64,000 nucleotides of DNA. Source: Bactericera cockerelli (lineage: Eukaryota > Arthropoda > Insecta > Hemiptera > Triozidae). This document shows, piece by piece, positions 53,239-63,534 of this stretch. Location: assembly GCA_024516035.1 (NCBI GenBank), contig CM044955.1:10404318-10468317 (forward strand), written 5' to 3'. The position numbers and the translations under genes were made by a program. Within the stretch, counting starts at the first letter, position 1. Every line of letters starts with the position of its first letter. Under the pieces are notes generated by a model, which did no database searches, was not told the origin of the DNA, and saw nothing but the letters and a program-made list of their open reading frames with translations.

Positions 53239-54576
53239 CAGGGTGGGGCAAAAGATATGAACCGGTTTTGAAAGGCTGTAGAAAGAAAACTACTCAACTT
53301 AGAGAAATGAACCTTCGTTTATTTGAATCAGTTGGTAATCCCGTTTGTTACATCACTTTTTGAAAATTACGTCTCTGAGATGGCGGCCTTCAGCAGCAAT
53401 GCACTGATGGAGTCGATTTCGGAAACTTTCCACTGCTTTTCGGCACATCTGTATCGGTATCGCCCTGATTTCCTCCCTGATTCTCACCTTGAGCTCATCC
53501 AGAGTGTGAGGTCGATGTTTAAACACTTTTTCCTTCAGGTAGCCCCAAAGGAAAAAGTCACATATGCTCAAATCAGGTGAGCGTGCCGGCCACCCCACAT
53601 CACCCCTTAGAGAGACCAGTCGAGCGGGGAACATTTGCCTCAGTTTGTCCAATGAAACACGAGCTGTATGCGCTGTTGCCCCGTCCTGTTGAAACCAGGG
53701 GTCTATCAAATTTGTTTCCTCACTCAGTTCTTCCAGTTCAGGTCCAAAAAATGTTTCCAGCATTGAAACATAGCGTGCTGCATTCACTGTCGTGGTTTGG
53801 CCGTCCTCTTCAAAGAAATAAGGCCCAATGACCCCTACTTGAGAAACCCCTACTTGAGAAACTGCACACCACACTGTCACTTTGGGAGAGTGGAGAGGTC
53901 TCTCGTGGACTTGTTGTGGGTTTTCAGCTGCCCAGTAGCGGAAATTTTGTTTGTTTACAGCTCCAGAAAGATGGAAGTGGGCCTCGTCGCTACTGAAAAA
54001 AGTTGATGTTGCTGGGATTAGGTTCAGCATTTCCTGACAGCGATTCACACGATTTAGGTGGTCAGGAGGCATCAACTCTTGAACAGTCATTATCTTGTAA
54101 GGATGAAATGATAAATCTTCATGCAAAATCCTCCTCAGAGATCGATTTGACATGCCTAAAGCAACTGCATGTTTACGTGCAGAGCGTCTTGGCGATCGCT
54201 GAATTGCAACTCTTACTCTGTTCACATTTTCGGGTGTTCTCACTGTTGGAGGTCTTCCAGTTGTCCTGGGAATTGCTGTGGAGCCTGTGGATTCCAATAC
54301 ACGAGCCCAACGTCGAATAGCATTACCCTGAGGGACGTTTTCAGCTCGGGGCACATTGAAGTGAAGTCGGAAGGCTCTCTGGGTGGCGATGACGGAACGG
54401 CCGTTTTCAAAAAACGCGCGCACTGCGAATCCCCGATGCTCACCGGTCCAAACCATTGTATCGACTAAAAACGGGGCTACGAGACGGTTACAACGAGACC
54501 CCTCCCATCATCTTACCCCCACTACAGGCCAAATCCTGGCCCTTCAAAACCGGTTCATATCTTTTGCCCCACCCTG
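53239..54576 (-). mobile_element. Complete DD41D mariner-type element (rosa-like), 1,338 bp
   Basis: Terminal inverted repeats start CAGGGTGGGGCAAAAGATAT and extend about 35 bp. TA duplications are at 53237-53238 and 54577-54578. It carries one intact transposase and sits inside the second DUF7869 element. Confidence 0.9.
53353..54456 (-). CDS. Tc1/mariner-superfamily DD41D transposase, intact
   Basis: 367 codons without a break. The N-terminal helix-turn-helix pair covers roughly residues 5-120 (FFENGRSVIATQRAFRLHFN, RSARKHAVALGMSNRSLRRI). The catalytic residues are Asp in FFSSDEAHFHLSG, Asp in WFQQDGATAHTA and Asp in SPDLSICDFFLWG. I count 41 residues between the second and third acidic residues, the spacing reported for the rosa (DD41D) family. 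A small in-frame duplication SQVGVSQVGV (about 203-212) is odd and might impair activity. The intact frame and clean TIRs mean recent insertion, and the element could still be mobile. Confidence 0.88.
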   Translation of the reverse strand: MVWTGEHRGFAVRAFFENGRSVIATQRAFRLHFNVPRAENVPQGNAIRRWARVLESTGSTAIPRTTGRPPTVRTPENVNRVRVAIQRSPRRSARKHAVALGMSNRSLRRILHEDLSFHPYKIMTVQELMPPDHLNRVNRCQEMLNLIPATSTFFSSDEAHFHLSGAVNKQNFRYWAAENPQQVHERPLHSPKVTVWCAVSQVGVSQVGVIGPYFFEEDGQTTTVNAARYVSMLETFFGPELEELSEETNLIDPWFQQDGATAHTARVSLDKLRQMFPARLVSLRGDVGWPARSPDLSICDFFLWGYLKEKVFKHRPHTLDELKVRIREEIRAIPIQMCRKAVESFRNRLHQCIAAEGRHLRDVIFKK

Positions 54577-55754
54577 TATAAGAACGTTACATGTTCTGCA
54601 AGTTAGTATCCACTCTGGGTTTGCGAAATTTCAGTTTTGGAAAGTCAGTCTTGAAAACTCGAATGTAAAATTTCAAGGACACATTGCTAGTTGGGCGTTC
54701 CTTTTTGAATGCTTTGTATAACCGAGTATAGTTCAAATCTTGACTCAAATACTCTTGAATAATGGCTGGGTTCTGTAGGAATTGATTGTATGTGTTTTTT
54801 TACTTGCTCTCTGTCTAACTTTGTGAACTTGAAAGGCCCACCTCTCAAGTCTCTGTAGGAGTGTAGGAAGTATCACCTTGCTTTGTCTTTTTGACAAGCG
54901 TCTCAATTCTTTTAGATGATATGATACCAAATATGATCATGAAAGTCTTTTTACACACCCTGGCATGCTCTCCCGATTCTTTTGGGACAAAGAAAGAAAT
55001 GCTGCATTGCCTTCGACTGGTAGCTTCATTTGTCCTGCACCTGTTAATGTTCAATACCTCAATGTTTGCCAGCAAATAATTTCATTGGGCGTTATTATCA
55101 AGACTGTGAAAATCCTTGAAAAGATTCACTTTTTGAATGTGATTTATGTCCTTGCATTGGTATTTGCATTTACATAGGGCCTGCAACAACGAAGGTACTC
55201 ACCACAGGTGATGGTAATGGCTTTTGCGGTATTATTCTTACTCTGTCAGTCAGTCATGACTGCATCCTCTTGAAATTTTTGACGTTTTCACCACTACTGG
55301 TTGGGAAAGCTTTAACTTTGCTGAGCGACATTAGACTGTTTCTTGAAATCAGAAAACCCCTCTTAATATTAAAAAAAGAAAAACCCACAACTATTTTTAA
55401 TTATAAATTTCTAGAAAGCCAAAGAAAATAAAATCACTGCACGTAAACAACAAAGAACTAAGTACACTGATCTGACACCGGTAGTCCTCATGAAGCAGTG
55501 GCTGCACAACATAGCTCCTTTAGATTTGCATTGAATCGGGCACTTGAAATAGTTTTTTCCACATAGCTCTGCTAGATATGAATGTGCGCTGGTACAGCTT
55601 CAATTTATGTAATAAAAAAGATTTTGAAAATTTGTGGCTTAGCTCATTTAGGATTACCAGCATTCATTTATGTTCTCTTTAACACTCCGAGCGCCAAGCC
55701 TACTTTTTTTCCACGTACATGCTCTGGCCAAGGGTGTTTTGAGAAATTTCACTG

Positions 55755-55882
55755 TCAAGCGCCGCGTGTATCTTTGAGAATACACCCATGTCCTATCCCC
55801 ACAACGCCGCGTGTATCTTTGAGAATACACCCATGTCCTATCCCCACAACGCCGCGTGTATTCTTGAGAATACATTTGAGAG
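55755..55882. repeat. Tandem subterminal repeat of about 47 bp
   Basis: CGCCGCGTGTATCTTTGAGA + ATACACCCATGTCCTATCCC occurs twice intact and once partially; inverted, diverged copies lie at 59140-59220. The contained GTATTCTNNAGAATAC is palindromic. Confidence 0.8.
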
Positions 55883-56517
55883 GCTAATGTTCAGAACTTC
55901 AGTGTGTTCCGAAAAATACACGTATATGGGAGTTTACATTGTGGCTTGATAGTGCTGGCCTAAGCACTGTATTTCTGCATAATCAGTTTTTTCCTACGAT
56001 GTTCTGAGAGGTAATAAGTAACGAAGGAATTTTTTTTTTTTTATGGAATATAAAGAAGATAAATCAGCTTTTATTATGAAAAATGAATCTAATCTTGAAG
56101 AAAACAGTTGTACCTTGAGTATTTGAACATGTATAATATTTTACAGGTGGAATAACATACAATTAGTATTTTGACTTTCTTTGTTTTACCAAGCCTGCTT
56201 ACAATTAGGAATTATTAGGTTTGGTAGATAATTGGTTTTATGTGTATGTGAATGAACCATGAGCCAATAAAATAAATTTACAAAGTACCTACAAATAAAG
56301 TCTGTTTGCTTTGTTTTGTTCTTTCATTCATAAACCTAGATTGTTTCTAGCTCAGGACTCTATTGGACATTGTTGAAGCACGTATGGCACATGAAGCGAT
56401 TTCAAATGTCACAAAAATTACCAATGTGCAAGATGCCAGGCCGCGTGTATTCTGCAGAATTCACACACACAAAAACAACTTTTTAGGATCTATTCACTCT
56501 TAAAAGTAAGCTTTATA

Positions 56518-59025
56518 CAGGGTGTTACTAAATTACTGTCAGATAGAAAAGGTGCGTGTTTTTGGGGTCATTTTAGGGGGGGTTCGTTCTCTAAAAAAAT
56601 CCCGAAAAATGCTTCCTCTCCCTTCCAGGAGCTGTGAAAGTTAAAAAAATAAAAGTGTTTTTTTACTATAACTCTTGAAATACAAGAGCTATCTTAACAA
56701 AATTTTGTGAACTTACCTTATATTATGCTCCTATTATTCCCACATAACTTGCATTTCGGTGACATTTTCAGGGTCGGCTGTATGGGGTCAAGCTGCAAAG
56801 AAAACCGCCATATCTTTTTGTATAATAAAAGTAGTGAAATAAAATTTAAGCCACTTTATTGTAAATGTTTTTTTCTACAAAAAAGCTCTGAATATTTTTT
56901 TTGTCAAATGCACGTATCACTCCAAAAAATCGAGTTGAAAAACTTTGGATAACCGCGTGTGTCCTTTCAACATTTTCCCTCTCTAAATCTGATCCCCTCA
57001 CACATACCACTTTGTGTTTAAAAAAAGGAATGCCAAGAAAAAAATTCCAACAAATGACTTTATCTTTAGCATTTTTTATTTGTTATTACCTTGTTACTTG
57101 AATGGACCTCGTAATAAATGTCTGGCTTTTGTGTTGTTCAACAGACAATTTGTAATTATTCAAGAAAGGACGTGAAACATTGGTTTTCAGTAGGTAGGTA
57201 CCTAAATTCAATATTCGTGGATGGTCTGGAAATTTTACCTGCACCTTACAGCAGGTGTTCGAAATGACTGCCTCCAGCTTCAATGCATGCTTCTGCTCTT
57301 CGCTTTACTGAGTGACGTACTCTTGCAGTGATACGAGGCCGATTCCTGATGGTTCCAAAGGCTTGTATTATTCTCTCTCTGAGAACTTCCACGGATGGCA
57401 CAGGTGTATCATACACAAGAGATTTTACATCGCCCCACATGTAAAAGTCGATTGGGTTATGATCTGGTGATCTTGCGGCCCAAGGTACAGGTCCTGCCCG
57501 ACCAATCCATCGTTGCGGGAATTCCGTGTTCAAATGTTCTCTCACTATTAACCGGTAATGCGCCGGGCAGCCATCATGCATAAACCATAATCGGTACCTG
57601 TCTGCCAAGGGAACATTTTGCAGTAAGCCTGGAAGCTCTTCGACAAGAAATTCCAAATAATTTTCTCCATTCAAAGTGGGAGGTAAAAACACAGGTCCAA
57701 GAATAAAGTCACCTACAATTCCGCCCCAAACATTCAGTTTGAAGGAATACTGATGCTTTCCTTCGACTAGCTCATGTGGGTTTTCATGTGCCCAGATATG
57801 ATTATTGTGCAAGTTAATAATACCGTCTCTTGAAAATGTAGACTCATCAGTAAACAAGATTTTCAAGAAAGACCTATCTTCATCTATTTTCCGTAGCAGC
57901 CACTGGCAATATTGTACTCGGGGCTCAAAATCTCTTTCAAGTAAACCCTGAACACGTTGAAGGTGATACGGGTAAAGTAAATCAGTGTTCAAAATCCTCC
58001 AAATTGTCACATGATCAACCTGTAATTCATCACTCATCTGCCGCGTACTTATTCTGGGATTGTTTTCAACTCGTTCTAAGACCTCTTCTTCTAGGCGCAC
58101 CGTTCTTCTGGTTCTCGGCCGGCCAACATCCGTTCTCTGCGGGTTTACATTACCAGTTGCCCTTAAGCGATCATGGACACGCTGAAAAGTTCTTGGACAG
58201 GGTAAGTTTCTCAAAGGAAACAATTCGGCGTAAATCCTTTGGGCCTCATAAGTATTTCCCCTAGCTGCACCGTAACAATAATGGATGTCAGCCCATTCCT
58301 CATTATTATAATTCATTTTCACTTATTCCACAAAAATAATACAAAAATGACTATCTAACAGCAATAATAATAATGTAACAAAAAAACTGCAATAATACTT
58401 AGTGGAAATGATAATTGGTGAAAATTGCTATCCAAAAGTTACAACGAAACTGAACATAATGTTTGCTGTCAAGAAGTGAAAACAAACAATTAATTAAGTC
58501 TAAAAAATGTAGCTGGCCAAAAAAAAAAAAAAAATAGCTGAATGCATTTGATACCTAATACGCAATAAAGACTCTTACACACGGTTGTCAAAAGTTCTTT
58601 CACTTCGATTTTTCAACTCGATTTTTTGGAGTGATACGTGCATTTGACAAAAAAAATATTCAGAGCTTTTTTGTAGAAAAAAACATTTACAATAAAGTGG
58701 CTTAAATTTTATTTCACTACTTTTATTATACAAAAAGATATGGCGGTTTTCTTTGCAGCTTGACCCCATACAGCCGACCCTGAAAATGTCACCGAAATGC
58801 AAGTTATGTGGGAATAATAGGAGCATAATATAAGGTAAGTTCACAAAATTTTGTTAAGATAGCTCTTGTATTTCAAGAGTTATAGTAAAAAAACACTTTT
58901 ATTTTTTTAACTTTCACAGCTCCTGGAAGGGAGAGGAAGCATTTTTCGGGATTTTTTTAGAGAACGAACCCCCCTAAAATGACCCCAAAAACACGCACAT
59001 TTTCTATCTGACAGTAATTTAGTAA
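56518..59025 (-). mobile_element. DD41D Tc1/mariner-type element with inverted repeats of about 425 bp
   Basis: 56518-56940 and 59025-58606 are near-identical inverted copies. The left one starts CAGGGTGTTACTAAATTACT after TA (56516-56517). The right end lacks the last dozen bases (CAGGGTGTT), so the element is slightly truncated and probably fixed in place. It carries an intact transposase gene. Confidence 0.85.
57246..58322 (-). CDS. Tc1/mariner-superfamily DD41D transposase, second family, intact
   Basis: 358 codons. N-terminal winged helices: EEWADIHYCYGAARGNTYEA, RISTRQMSDELQVDHVTIWR. Catalytic Asp in KILFTDESTFSRDG, Asp in RLWFMHDGCPAHY and Asp in WAARSPDHNPIDFYMWG; the count between the last two is 41. 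It differs strongly from the transposase at 53.35-54.46 kb (different HTH, HNHIWAHENPHEL block). The two share spacing but are separate lineages. The frame is complete although the right TIR is damaged. Confidence 0.88.
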   Translation of the reverse strand: MKMNYNNEEWADIHYCYGAARGNTYEAQRIYAELFPLRNLPCPRTFQRVHDRLRATGNVNPQRTDVGRPRTRRTVRLEEEVLERVENNPRISTRQMSDELQVDHVTIWRILNTDLLYPYHLQRVQGLLERDFEPRVQYCQWLLRKIDEDRSFLKILFTDESTFSRDGIINLHNNHIWAHENPHELVEGKHQYSFKLNVWGGIVGDFILGPVFLPPTLNGENYLEFLVEELPGLLQNVPLADRYRLWFMHDGCPAHYRLIVREHLNTEFPQRWIGRAGPVPWAARSPDHNPIDFYMWGDVKSLVYDTPVPSVEVLRERIIQAFGTIRNRPRITARVRHSVKRRAEACIEAGGSHFEHLL

Positions 59026-59230
59026 GACTTGTCTAAGTATCCCGAATCATAAATTCACTTTGGCCTGGGACAGTAAAATCGCTCAAAACACCCTTGGCCT
59101 AAGCGTATGCGTGGGAGGAAATTAGGTTTGGCGCATGGAGGTTGGATATAGGTGTATTCTCAAAGACACACGCGGCCTGTGGGGAATGGACATGGGTGTA
59201 TTCTCAAAGATAAACGTGGCGCTTGGAGTG

Positions 59231-60203
59231 TTAAGACCCTTTATGGTATTATTTCCGGACGTAAATGAAACTCGGGCCGCTATTTCTGGCCTTAATATAA
59301 AAAGGATTAATTTTTCCTTTTCCTCTTCCACCATGTTTACGTTTGCTTTTAGCATAAGTTTAATTTTGTTTTCAACGTATTTTTTCGCGGTCTCGTTGAG
59401 CTCCTGTCCTCTATTATACATCTCAAAATGTAGCGATTCCTTTTTTCCGGTTGAGTTGAAATTTTGTTTTAATAGATTCTCACATTGATTTCAATTTTGA
59501 ATTTCCCCTTAAAATTCTAAAAAACCGTTTTCGCCTGGCCTTTAAGGTAGTACGGTAAAGATTTAAACTTAATTTCATCTGTCCAATTGTTTAACGTGGC
59601 CGCTTGTTTATACTCGTCTAAAAATTCCTCCACGTCACCCCGACCCTCATAGGTCGTAGGTTCAACTCTCGGAGTTTTTATGTTGGTGTCTGCCATGGTG
59701 TCTGAATTTTGGGCTTTCGCGCTCCCTGCTACGTCTACGGAACCGGGGTTTACCAAATTTCCCTTGATCGTGTTTAAACTTTCATATTGTTTTATTTTTT
59801 CTTGAATTTTATCGCCTAAAGTTTTTGCGTAATCGACTAGGTCGTCTTTAATACTAGACAAGGAATTCGACTTTTCCTTGCAACGGAAATGATTAAGTCT
59901 ATGTTGATAATGGGAGAATTTTGTGATGCTTGCTTCTAACAGTGATTGATCAAGCTGGGAAGAATTTAAACTTTTACCAAAGTCTGAAAGGTTCGATCTA
60001 ATGGTATCCAATTCTTTTTCAGCGATTTCCTTCCTGTCTGCTATTAGTTTAAATATTTGCTTATTGTCTTTAATGGATTTTCTTAGTATTTTTCTTAATT
60101 CATCAAGAGTTACGTTCTCTCTAGTGATCTCTCCTCGTGCTCTAACCTCATAAAATAATATTTCTTTTGACAGTCTATTAATTTCATAATATTTATCACA
60201 CAT
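59231..60203 (-). pseudogene. Ty3/gypsy-type gag, interrupted
   Basis: Frame 60203-59517 (MCDKYYEINRLSKEILFYEV; a predicted coiled-coil matrix-like part; then PTTYEGRGDVEEFLDEYKQA + LPYYLKGQAKTVF, the retrotransposon gag motif). It continues after a frameshift in 59421-59246 (ENKIKLMLKANVNMVEEEKE) and is cut at TTAA 59231 by the piggyBac-type MITE. Thirteen more bases of it survive at 55666-55678, before the DUF7869 element. A primer-binding site upstream shows the 5' end of the same element. Confidence 0.75.
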
Positions 60204-60732
60204 TTCTAAAGAATATTAATCTAATCAGAAACATAATAAAAATAAAGATAGGCTATATACCAAACAGATTTAAGAAGGACAAAGAAAAATTTAACCCAGA
60301 AACATTGAACTACTTATCTCTGCTAGTCGGCAATAATATTGATATTCTTCCTTTCCTGGCTGATGCACTTTCTATTCTTCAAATATCACTGTCTTGATGG
60401 TACACTTTTAATTGCAAACACTAAAATCTAAATTACAAAAATTATTTAAGGTATTTTAAAAATAGTTTTTTATGCTTGATTTAATTACTATCCTGACGGA
60501 AATTTTACAAAGGACAATAGAACACTAAAATTATTACTCTGTATATTAAATATTCACACACACCACAATTATTAGCAAAAGTTTCAAAAAATAGGCAATT
60601 ATCAAAATTTAGTTTAACTTCTTAAATTAACAAAAATATTACTCAACACTTGTAATGATTATTTCGTTACTAATTATATTTCAACTAATTTCTTATCACT
60701 TCAGTGCCACCTTATGCCGGTAATATAATTTT

Positions 60733-60745
60733 AGTTCGGGCGCCA
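60733..60745 (-). promoter_or_regulatory. Retrotransposon primer-binding site (tRNA-Lys type)
   Basis: The minus strand reads TGGCGCCCGAACT two bases after ...TGTGGACA, the probable 3' end of the 5' LTR. TGGCGCCCGAAC is complementary to the 3' end of a lysine tRNA. It lies about 530 bp upstream of the gag start at 60203. Only about 100 bp of LTR remains before DUF7869-like sequence at 60858. Confidence 0.7.
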
Positions 60746-60857
60746 AATGTCCACATTAAGTTTGGAGCTGCACTTAATTCGATTTATTTTGACCTCTAGC
60801 TCTTCACAAGTTGAGCAGACATCAATCTGCGGACGCCCGAATCTATATCCGTAATGT

Positions 60858-61414
60858 TCATGGTAGTTCTTTCGATAAAAATCGTAAGTATTTCACCTTA
60901 GCTGCTAAATCAGGATGCCTTTTACAAAAGAGTTCATGCAGAGTCGTAATGTTCAAATCAGCACTCAAATATTTTATGTCCTTGTTACAGTAGTGTGATT
61001 CTTTGAGAGGAAATTCTTTCATGTGCTCATCGATGAGTGCCAGAATATTGGCTGGCATTGCATTCCCTTGATTGTTATGCTTGCCACGGAAATCATTTGG
61101 TGAAAAACCTTGACTTTTCAATGTGCACAGCCTAAGGAGAGCTTTATTTTTAATAGCATACAGGATACAAAATGCCTTCTTACACACACGTTGTCGAACC
61201 TGATCTTTCATTACATGATAATGAAATATGTTATCACGCTTTAGTGGATTTGGTGTCTTGGAGCGTCTTCGCTGCGGTTGTGTAGAATCAATGAGGCCCA
61301 TCAAAAATACATCTTGCTCATTCTTGGAGTTCATCTGACTAACACTGTCCAGGCATGACTTCCTATTCTCTGGAGAGAACTGCAAGGTGCACTTGTGTTT
61401 ACAAGAACAATTAC
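60858..61414 (-). pseudogene. DUF7869-like protein, N-terminal exon, third family member
   Basis: Acceptor TTTCCAG|GTAATT at 61415-61417, then GNCSCKHKCTLQFSPENRKS (Cys cluster), MKDQVRQRVCKKAFCILYAI, DFRGKHNNQGNAMP, FPLKESHYCNKDIKYLSADL and HPDLAAKVKYLRF. The order Cys cluster / VCKK.F / SHY...YLS.DLN matches exon 2 of the intact gene at 12.7-14.2 kb, but identity is low, so this is another lineage. The catalytic half is absent; the sequence changes near 60850 at the LTR remnant. Confidence 0.65.
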
Positions 61415-61444
61415 CTGGAAAAAAACACAAGAACAAGAAGGTAT

Positions 61445-61980
61445 TAGGTATAGGTATTTCAAAGAGGGATAAAAAAAATGTTAGTACCTACTTATAACTA
61501 GTGAGTGCTTGTATACTGTCACCTTAACATTTTTGACATACCATCTATTCTCTATATCAATAATACCAAGATACCTACCTACTCATCTCTATATCTTGGT
61601 ATTTCACCTAGATAGTTGGAGTTAAACTGGAGCCAGGTATTTTACCTGGAGTTCGGTCCGAGAAGTGAACGAGTTAGGATGTGTCTTCACACGGTTTTTT
61701 CTCTCGAAGTTTTCTAATGAGTTTAAAAAATAGCAAAAATTGTGTCACAAAGGTGTGTTTTGTACCATTTTGTACGTCCAGAAGGGACGTTTATTCTAGA
61801 TAAATTAAAAAAAAATCCGGGTTAAGCCAAAAGGCATTTAATTAGTAAATATTCTCATTAAAAAAAAATATTTCAATAATTATAAGTGTGGTGAAGCCAA
61901 GTTGGATAGTGCAAGCCAAGCAGCACCGCTGAGTCAGCAGCATCGGATTGCACAGCGACTGTTTACACTTGAGGTCACGA
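61445..61980. other. Gene-free spacer
   Basis: AT-rich sequence with TAGGTATAGGTA/TACCTACC motifs (61440-61480, 61560-61590). No gene is seen. Confidence 0.4.
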
Positions 61981-62084
61981 GGCATGTACTAGGTATTTAC
62001 CTGGTATATGGTAAGTACATACTCTAGGTAAACAGAAAGAGAATGTCAGTCTGCAGAACTCCAACGAAGCAGGCCCAGGCGAAT

Positions 62085-62275
62085 CCAAGTGTAGCAAGCG
62101 GACGGAGTGATGCAAGCGGGACGAGAATCGAAGGTAGTATGCGCGCAGGAGAAGACGGGGCAAGGGATGCACGCGGGACGAGAAACGAAGGAGACAAGCC
62201 ATAGAGGGATGCAAGCGGGTTGAGAATCGAAGCAGTTGCGCAAATGAGGGATGCAAGCGAGATGAGAACCGAAGG
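62085..62275 (+). repeat. Minisatellite GGATGCAAGCGGGACGAGAA
   Basis: About five irregular units of 'gatgcaagcgggacgagaat' + 'cgaaggagayaag' (about 33-36 bp), open in several frames on both strands. It leads into the ORF1-like frame below and encodes RDASGTRIEG-type repeats. Confidence 0.7.
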
Positions 62276-63059
62276 AGATAACCGCATAGGAGAACCAGAG
62301 AACCAGGAAACGGAGGAATATCAATCTAGGACGGTTACTTTCCAGGAAGGCGTGAGAAACCTAGAGCGGCTTTTAGCTGATCTCAAGGACTCACTTGCCC
62401 CAAACACCTAGCTGGATGTTAAAAAAAAGATTGACATCGCGCACTCAATCTGCATCAAGGCACTCTCGGACGTGAAAGGGTTGGTTATTCTGGACAAGAA
62501 GGAGCATGATAAACTTAAGAAGAGCGTTCAAACACACCGGAGAGTTGAGAAAAATGAGGAGGCCATCCTACTGGAGGAGATCAAGGGAGCTAAAACATTA
62601 TTCAAGAAGGAGGATCCAGTAAACACCCTAAACAAGGACCTGATCAACAAGGACTGGCCCGAAAAAGCTTTCTCCAGATCTAAAATTCTCGTAGGAGACC
62701 CTTCAGCATCAAAGGTAGGAAATTCAGTTTTTCTGTTTTCAAAAGTAGGGGCCAAGAACCAAAAGCTGCTTGCACTTGCCATAAAGGGGAACCCTGAAAT
62801 TGAAGACGCAGTCACAGAGGGGGTGATCAACAATGGGTTTCAGGTCATCGAGCGTCTGGCAAGAATCAAAGGTAAGGAAACCAAGATTTCATACTGTTTT
62901 CTGGTAGCAGGAGACAGAACCGAGGACTTTATTCCCCCACTCCTCAACATAAAGGCGGAACTTGAAGCAGAAAGTAACGCGGACAAAAAATCGAGTATCG
63001 TACACATAGTAACGGGTGAGGGAGAAAGCACTGTCTTAGCTCTAAGAAAATTGAACTGA
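62220..63059 (+). pseudogene. Gag-like/ORF1-like protein of a non-LTR retrotransposon, one in-frame TAG
   Basis: One frame of 279 codons interrupted only by TAG at 62409-62411 (SLAPNT, stop, LDVKKKIDIAHS). It has an N-terminal charged coiled-coil-like part (TFQEGVRNLERLLADLKDSL; DKLKKSVQTHRRVEKNEEAI). A mixed alpha/beta part follows (DWPEKAFSRSKILVGDP, NSVFLFSKVGAKNQKLLALA, IVHIVTGEGESTVLALRKLN). The layout resembles ORF1 of insect LINEs, but I cannot name the clade, and no reverse transcriptase follows. A host retrogene is possible. Confidence 0.4.
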
Positions 63060-63109
63060 ACTCAGAAAACTAAGACTGAACAAATAAAAGAAAATTTATT
63101 TGAAACTTC

Positions 63110-63360
63110 CTAAGGCCGGCCATTCACGATCAGTCCAAACTGACAGTTTGGACTGATCAGTCCAAACTGATACTTTCGACTGACGTGAATGGCAGTGGAC
63201 TACAGTCCAATTGGACTAATGAGTTGGACTGTAGGATTATAAGAATTTTATATTTTGAACTGAAGGTGCTTGGACTGACAGTTAAATTTTTTATGTGAAT
63301 GGCGCTTTCAGTCCTCAGTTAACCAATTTCTCTTCAGAGTTCAGATTACCGATTTTGAAT
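63110..63360. repeat. Palindrome-rich upstream region of the MADF exon
   Basis: GATCAGTCCAAACTGACAGT + TTGGACTGATCAGTCC forms nested inverted repeats (63128-63171), with more TTGGACT copies to 63275. It could be the terminal and subterminal part of a DNA transposon starting GGCCGGCCATTCACG (63114). Confidence 0.5.
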
Positions 63361-63368
63361 TTTTAAAA

Positions 63369-63498
63369 ATGTCGCGCCAAAAGGCATCTCAAGCAACTGT
63401 CGATTTCATTGCAATTTTAAGATCAGAGCCCTGTCTCTGGAATGTTAATTCCGAGGAACATAAAGAATATACACTGAGGCAAAAATTTAGCGGAACGG
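63369..63498 (+). CDS. MADF/Myb-SANT-like DNA-binding protein, first exon
   Basis: ATG 63369, reading MSRQKASQATVDFIAILRSE then PCLWNVNSEEHKEYTLRQKF, with a donor GG|GTAGGT at 63499. 'fI..l+sePcLWnv.s.ehk....R' is the start of a MADF domain. Such proteins are either host regulators or the second gene of PIF/Harbinger elements; the palindromic upstream sequence favours the latter. Later exons lie beyond the palindrome or outside the window. Confidence 0.6.
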
Positions 63499-63534
63499 GT
63501 AGGTATTTTCTCATATAACGTGTGTATTTCTTGT

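Larger units (their letters stand above)
53086..55665 (-). mobile_element. Second DUF7869-type element, decayed, carrying a DD41D insertion
   Basis: The right terminus matches the TIR of the 12-15 kb element (reverse complement GAATGCTGGTAATCCTAAAT at 55665 inward) and is followed by ATTT (55666-55669). The minus strand then gives exon 1 (MSLSKVKAFPTSSGENVKNF, 55333-55205, with an in-frame TGA), a GTGAGT donor, and exon 2 blocks KYQCKDINHIQKVNLFKDFH, SRRQCSISFFVPKESGEHAR and PTEPSHYSR. After the DD41D element it continues ADLELHHRKVQAALTAIQTD and DTCTIVIDLQKV. It is cut at 53085 by a LINE fragment before the second Asp motif. Confidence 0.8.
55683..59230. mobile_element. piggyBac-type MITE with subterminal repeats, carrying a nested DD41D element
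   Basis: Ends CACTCCGAGCGCCAAG and (reverse complement of the right end) CACTCCAAGCGCCACG are flanked by TTAA at 55679-55682 and 59231-59234. Both arms hold repeats of CGCGTGTATCTTTGAGAATA + CACCCATGTCC (three at left, two at right). Without the nested element it would be about 1.04 kb with no gene. It sits in a gypsy gag gene. Confidence 0.82.

Noticed and set aside
55755..55882. CRISPR-like array in the 47-bp repeats
   Set aside because: Only two to three units, no unique spacers, and mirrored copies at the other end of a TTAA-flanked element; these are subterminal repeats of a MITE in a eukaryotic genome.
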